Part shown: positions 13,739 to 14,034 of the stretch, in pieces
How positions within the stretch are numbered: position 1 is the stretch's first letter
How the letters are laid out: each line of letters starts with the position of its first letter
NCBI GenBank assembly: GCA_030608245.1
Contig: JAUWEO010000018.1
Coordinates: 1-14,034 of the forward strand
DNA length: 14,034 nucleotides
Reading direction: 5' to 3'
Source of the DNA: Candidatus Latescibacterota bacterium
GTDB taxonomy: Bacteria; Latescibacterota; MVCY01
Made by a program: the position numbers and the translations under genes
The notes under the pieces: generated by a model
The model's database searches: none
What the model was told of the DNA's origin: nothing
The model's input: only the letters and a program-made list of their open reading frames with translations

Positions 13739-14034
13739 TCAGTTGATGGTGTCGCTTTGTATGTGTTCCGGGTGAATCAGCTTTCCTATATATTGGTTCA
13801 GTACATATAGCTGGGCGGCTGCATGTTTCAGTTTCGGATCAAGCTTCAAGGCCTGCTTAAAATGTCGCTCAGCATCGCGAAAATGACCCAAATCAAGCGA
13901 ATTGTAGCCCATGACCTCGTAGACCTTTCCCGATCTTGGGTTAAGCTCAGCGGCAAGACCCAGGATCTCCTCGGCACGGCCGGGAAGCCCTACCTCATTG
14001 TAAGCCTTTGCCAGAAAAAGATAGGTCTTAAGGT
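13739..14034 (-). CDS. TPR-repeat protein, C-terminal fragment (start lies beyond the window)
   Basis: An open frame entering from the right edge gives 97 residues ending at TGA 13741-13739. It has two to three tetratricopeptide helical pairs: YLFLAKAYNEVGLPGRAEEI then LGLAAELNPRSGKVYEVMGY, and NSLDLGHFRDAERHFKQALK then LDPKLKHAAAQLYVLNQYIG, with the usual Ala8/Gly/Tyr and LxP spacing. The short tail KLIHPEHIQSDTIN is outside the repeats. TPRs are protein-binding scaffolds, and the rest of the protein is not visible, so a function cannot be given. It runs in the same direction as the DUF5107 lipoprotein gene, 331 bases upstream of it. DUF5107 and TPRs often occur in one polypeptide in other bacteria, so the two products may work together (inference). 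Confidence 0.85.
   Translation of the reverse strand, partial: LKTYLFLAKAYNEVGLPGRAEEILGLAAELNPRSGKVYEVMGYNSLDLGHFRDAERHFKQALKLDPKLKHAAAQLYVLNQYIGKLIHPEHIQSDTIN

Noticed and set aside
1..14034. CRISPR arrays, tRNA or rRNA genes, insertion-sequence ends, riboswitches
   Set aside because: No evenly spaced direct repeats, cloverleaf sequences, transposase motifs or recognisable riboswitch cores were found on either strand.

Overview
The window holds eight protein-coding genes, all on the minus strand, so transcription runs from the right edge to the left. Seven of the eight have a Shine-Dalgarno sequence; the eighth is cut at the right edge. The domain content is typical of large genomes of uncultured environmental bacteria such as Poribacteria, Latescibacterota, KSB1 or Planctomycetes-type lineages: FG-GAP/VCBS propellers with an ASPIC/UnbV tail, DUF5107 proteins, GHL10-type glycoside hydrolases, lipoprotein parvulins and a bacterial caspase-like peptidase. 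Lineage is inferred from content only; no rRNA or tRNA is present to confirm it. No IS element, CRISPR array or phage gene was found.

Region by region, in transcription order: (a) 14034-13739, the C-terminal end of a TPR protein. (b) 13738-13408, a 331-base gap with a possible coding relic broken at a seven-G run. (c) 13407-12022, a DUF5107 lipoprotein. (d) 12021-11866, a short gap containing an imperfect hairpin laid out like an integron attC site. (e) 11865-10597, a beta-propeller resembling oligogalacturonate lyase/TolB. (f) 10511-8814, a lipoprotein with two parvulin (PpiC/SurA-like) domains. (g) 8732-6192, a large secreted protein of unknown function, probably Ig-like + LamG-like + beta-helix + Ig-like. 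(h) 6133-5096, a GHL10-type glycosidase-like TIM barrel without a signal peptide. (i) 4860-1774, a large exported protein joining DUF5107, a CARDB-like domain, seven VCBS repeats and ASPIC/UnbV. A weak terminator follows it. (j) 1497-1, a secreted caspase-like peptidase with an EF-hand and at least three lectin-like repeats, cut by the left edge. By eye its GC content is lower than that of the genes to its right.

How they may fit together (inference): the middle block looks like an exported carbohydrate-related gene set. Two paralogous DUF5107 domains (mutarotase-like superfold), a probable beta-helix protein, a pectate-lyase-type propeller and a GHL10 enzyme would fit recognition or processing of a polysaccharide, with the double-parvulin lipoprotein as a periplasmic foldase for the large secreted clients. 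The caspase-like gene is separated by a terminator and a 276-base gap and is probably its own unit. No transporter, sensor or regulator lies inside the window, so the substrate cannot be named.
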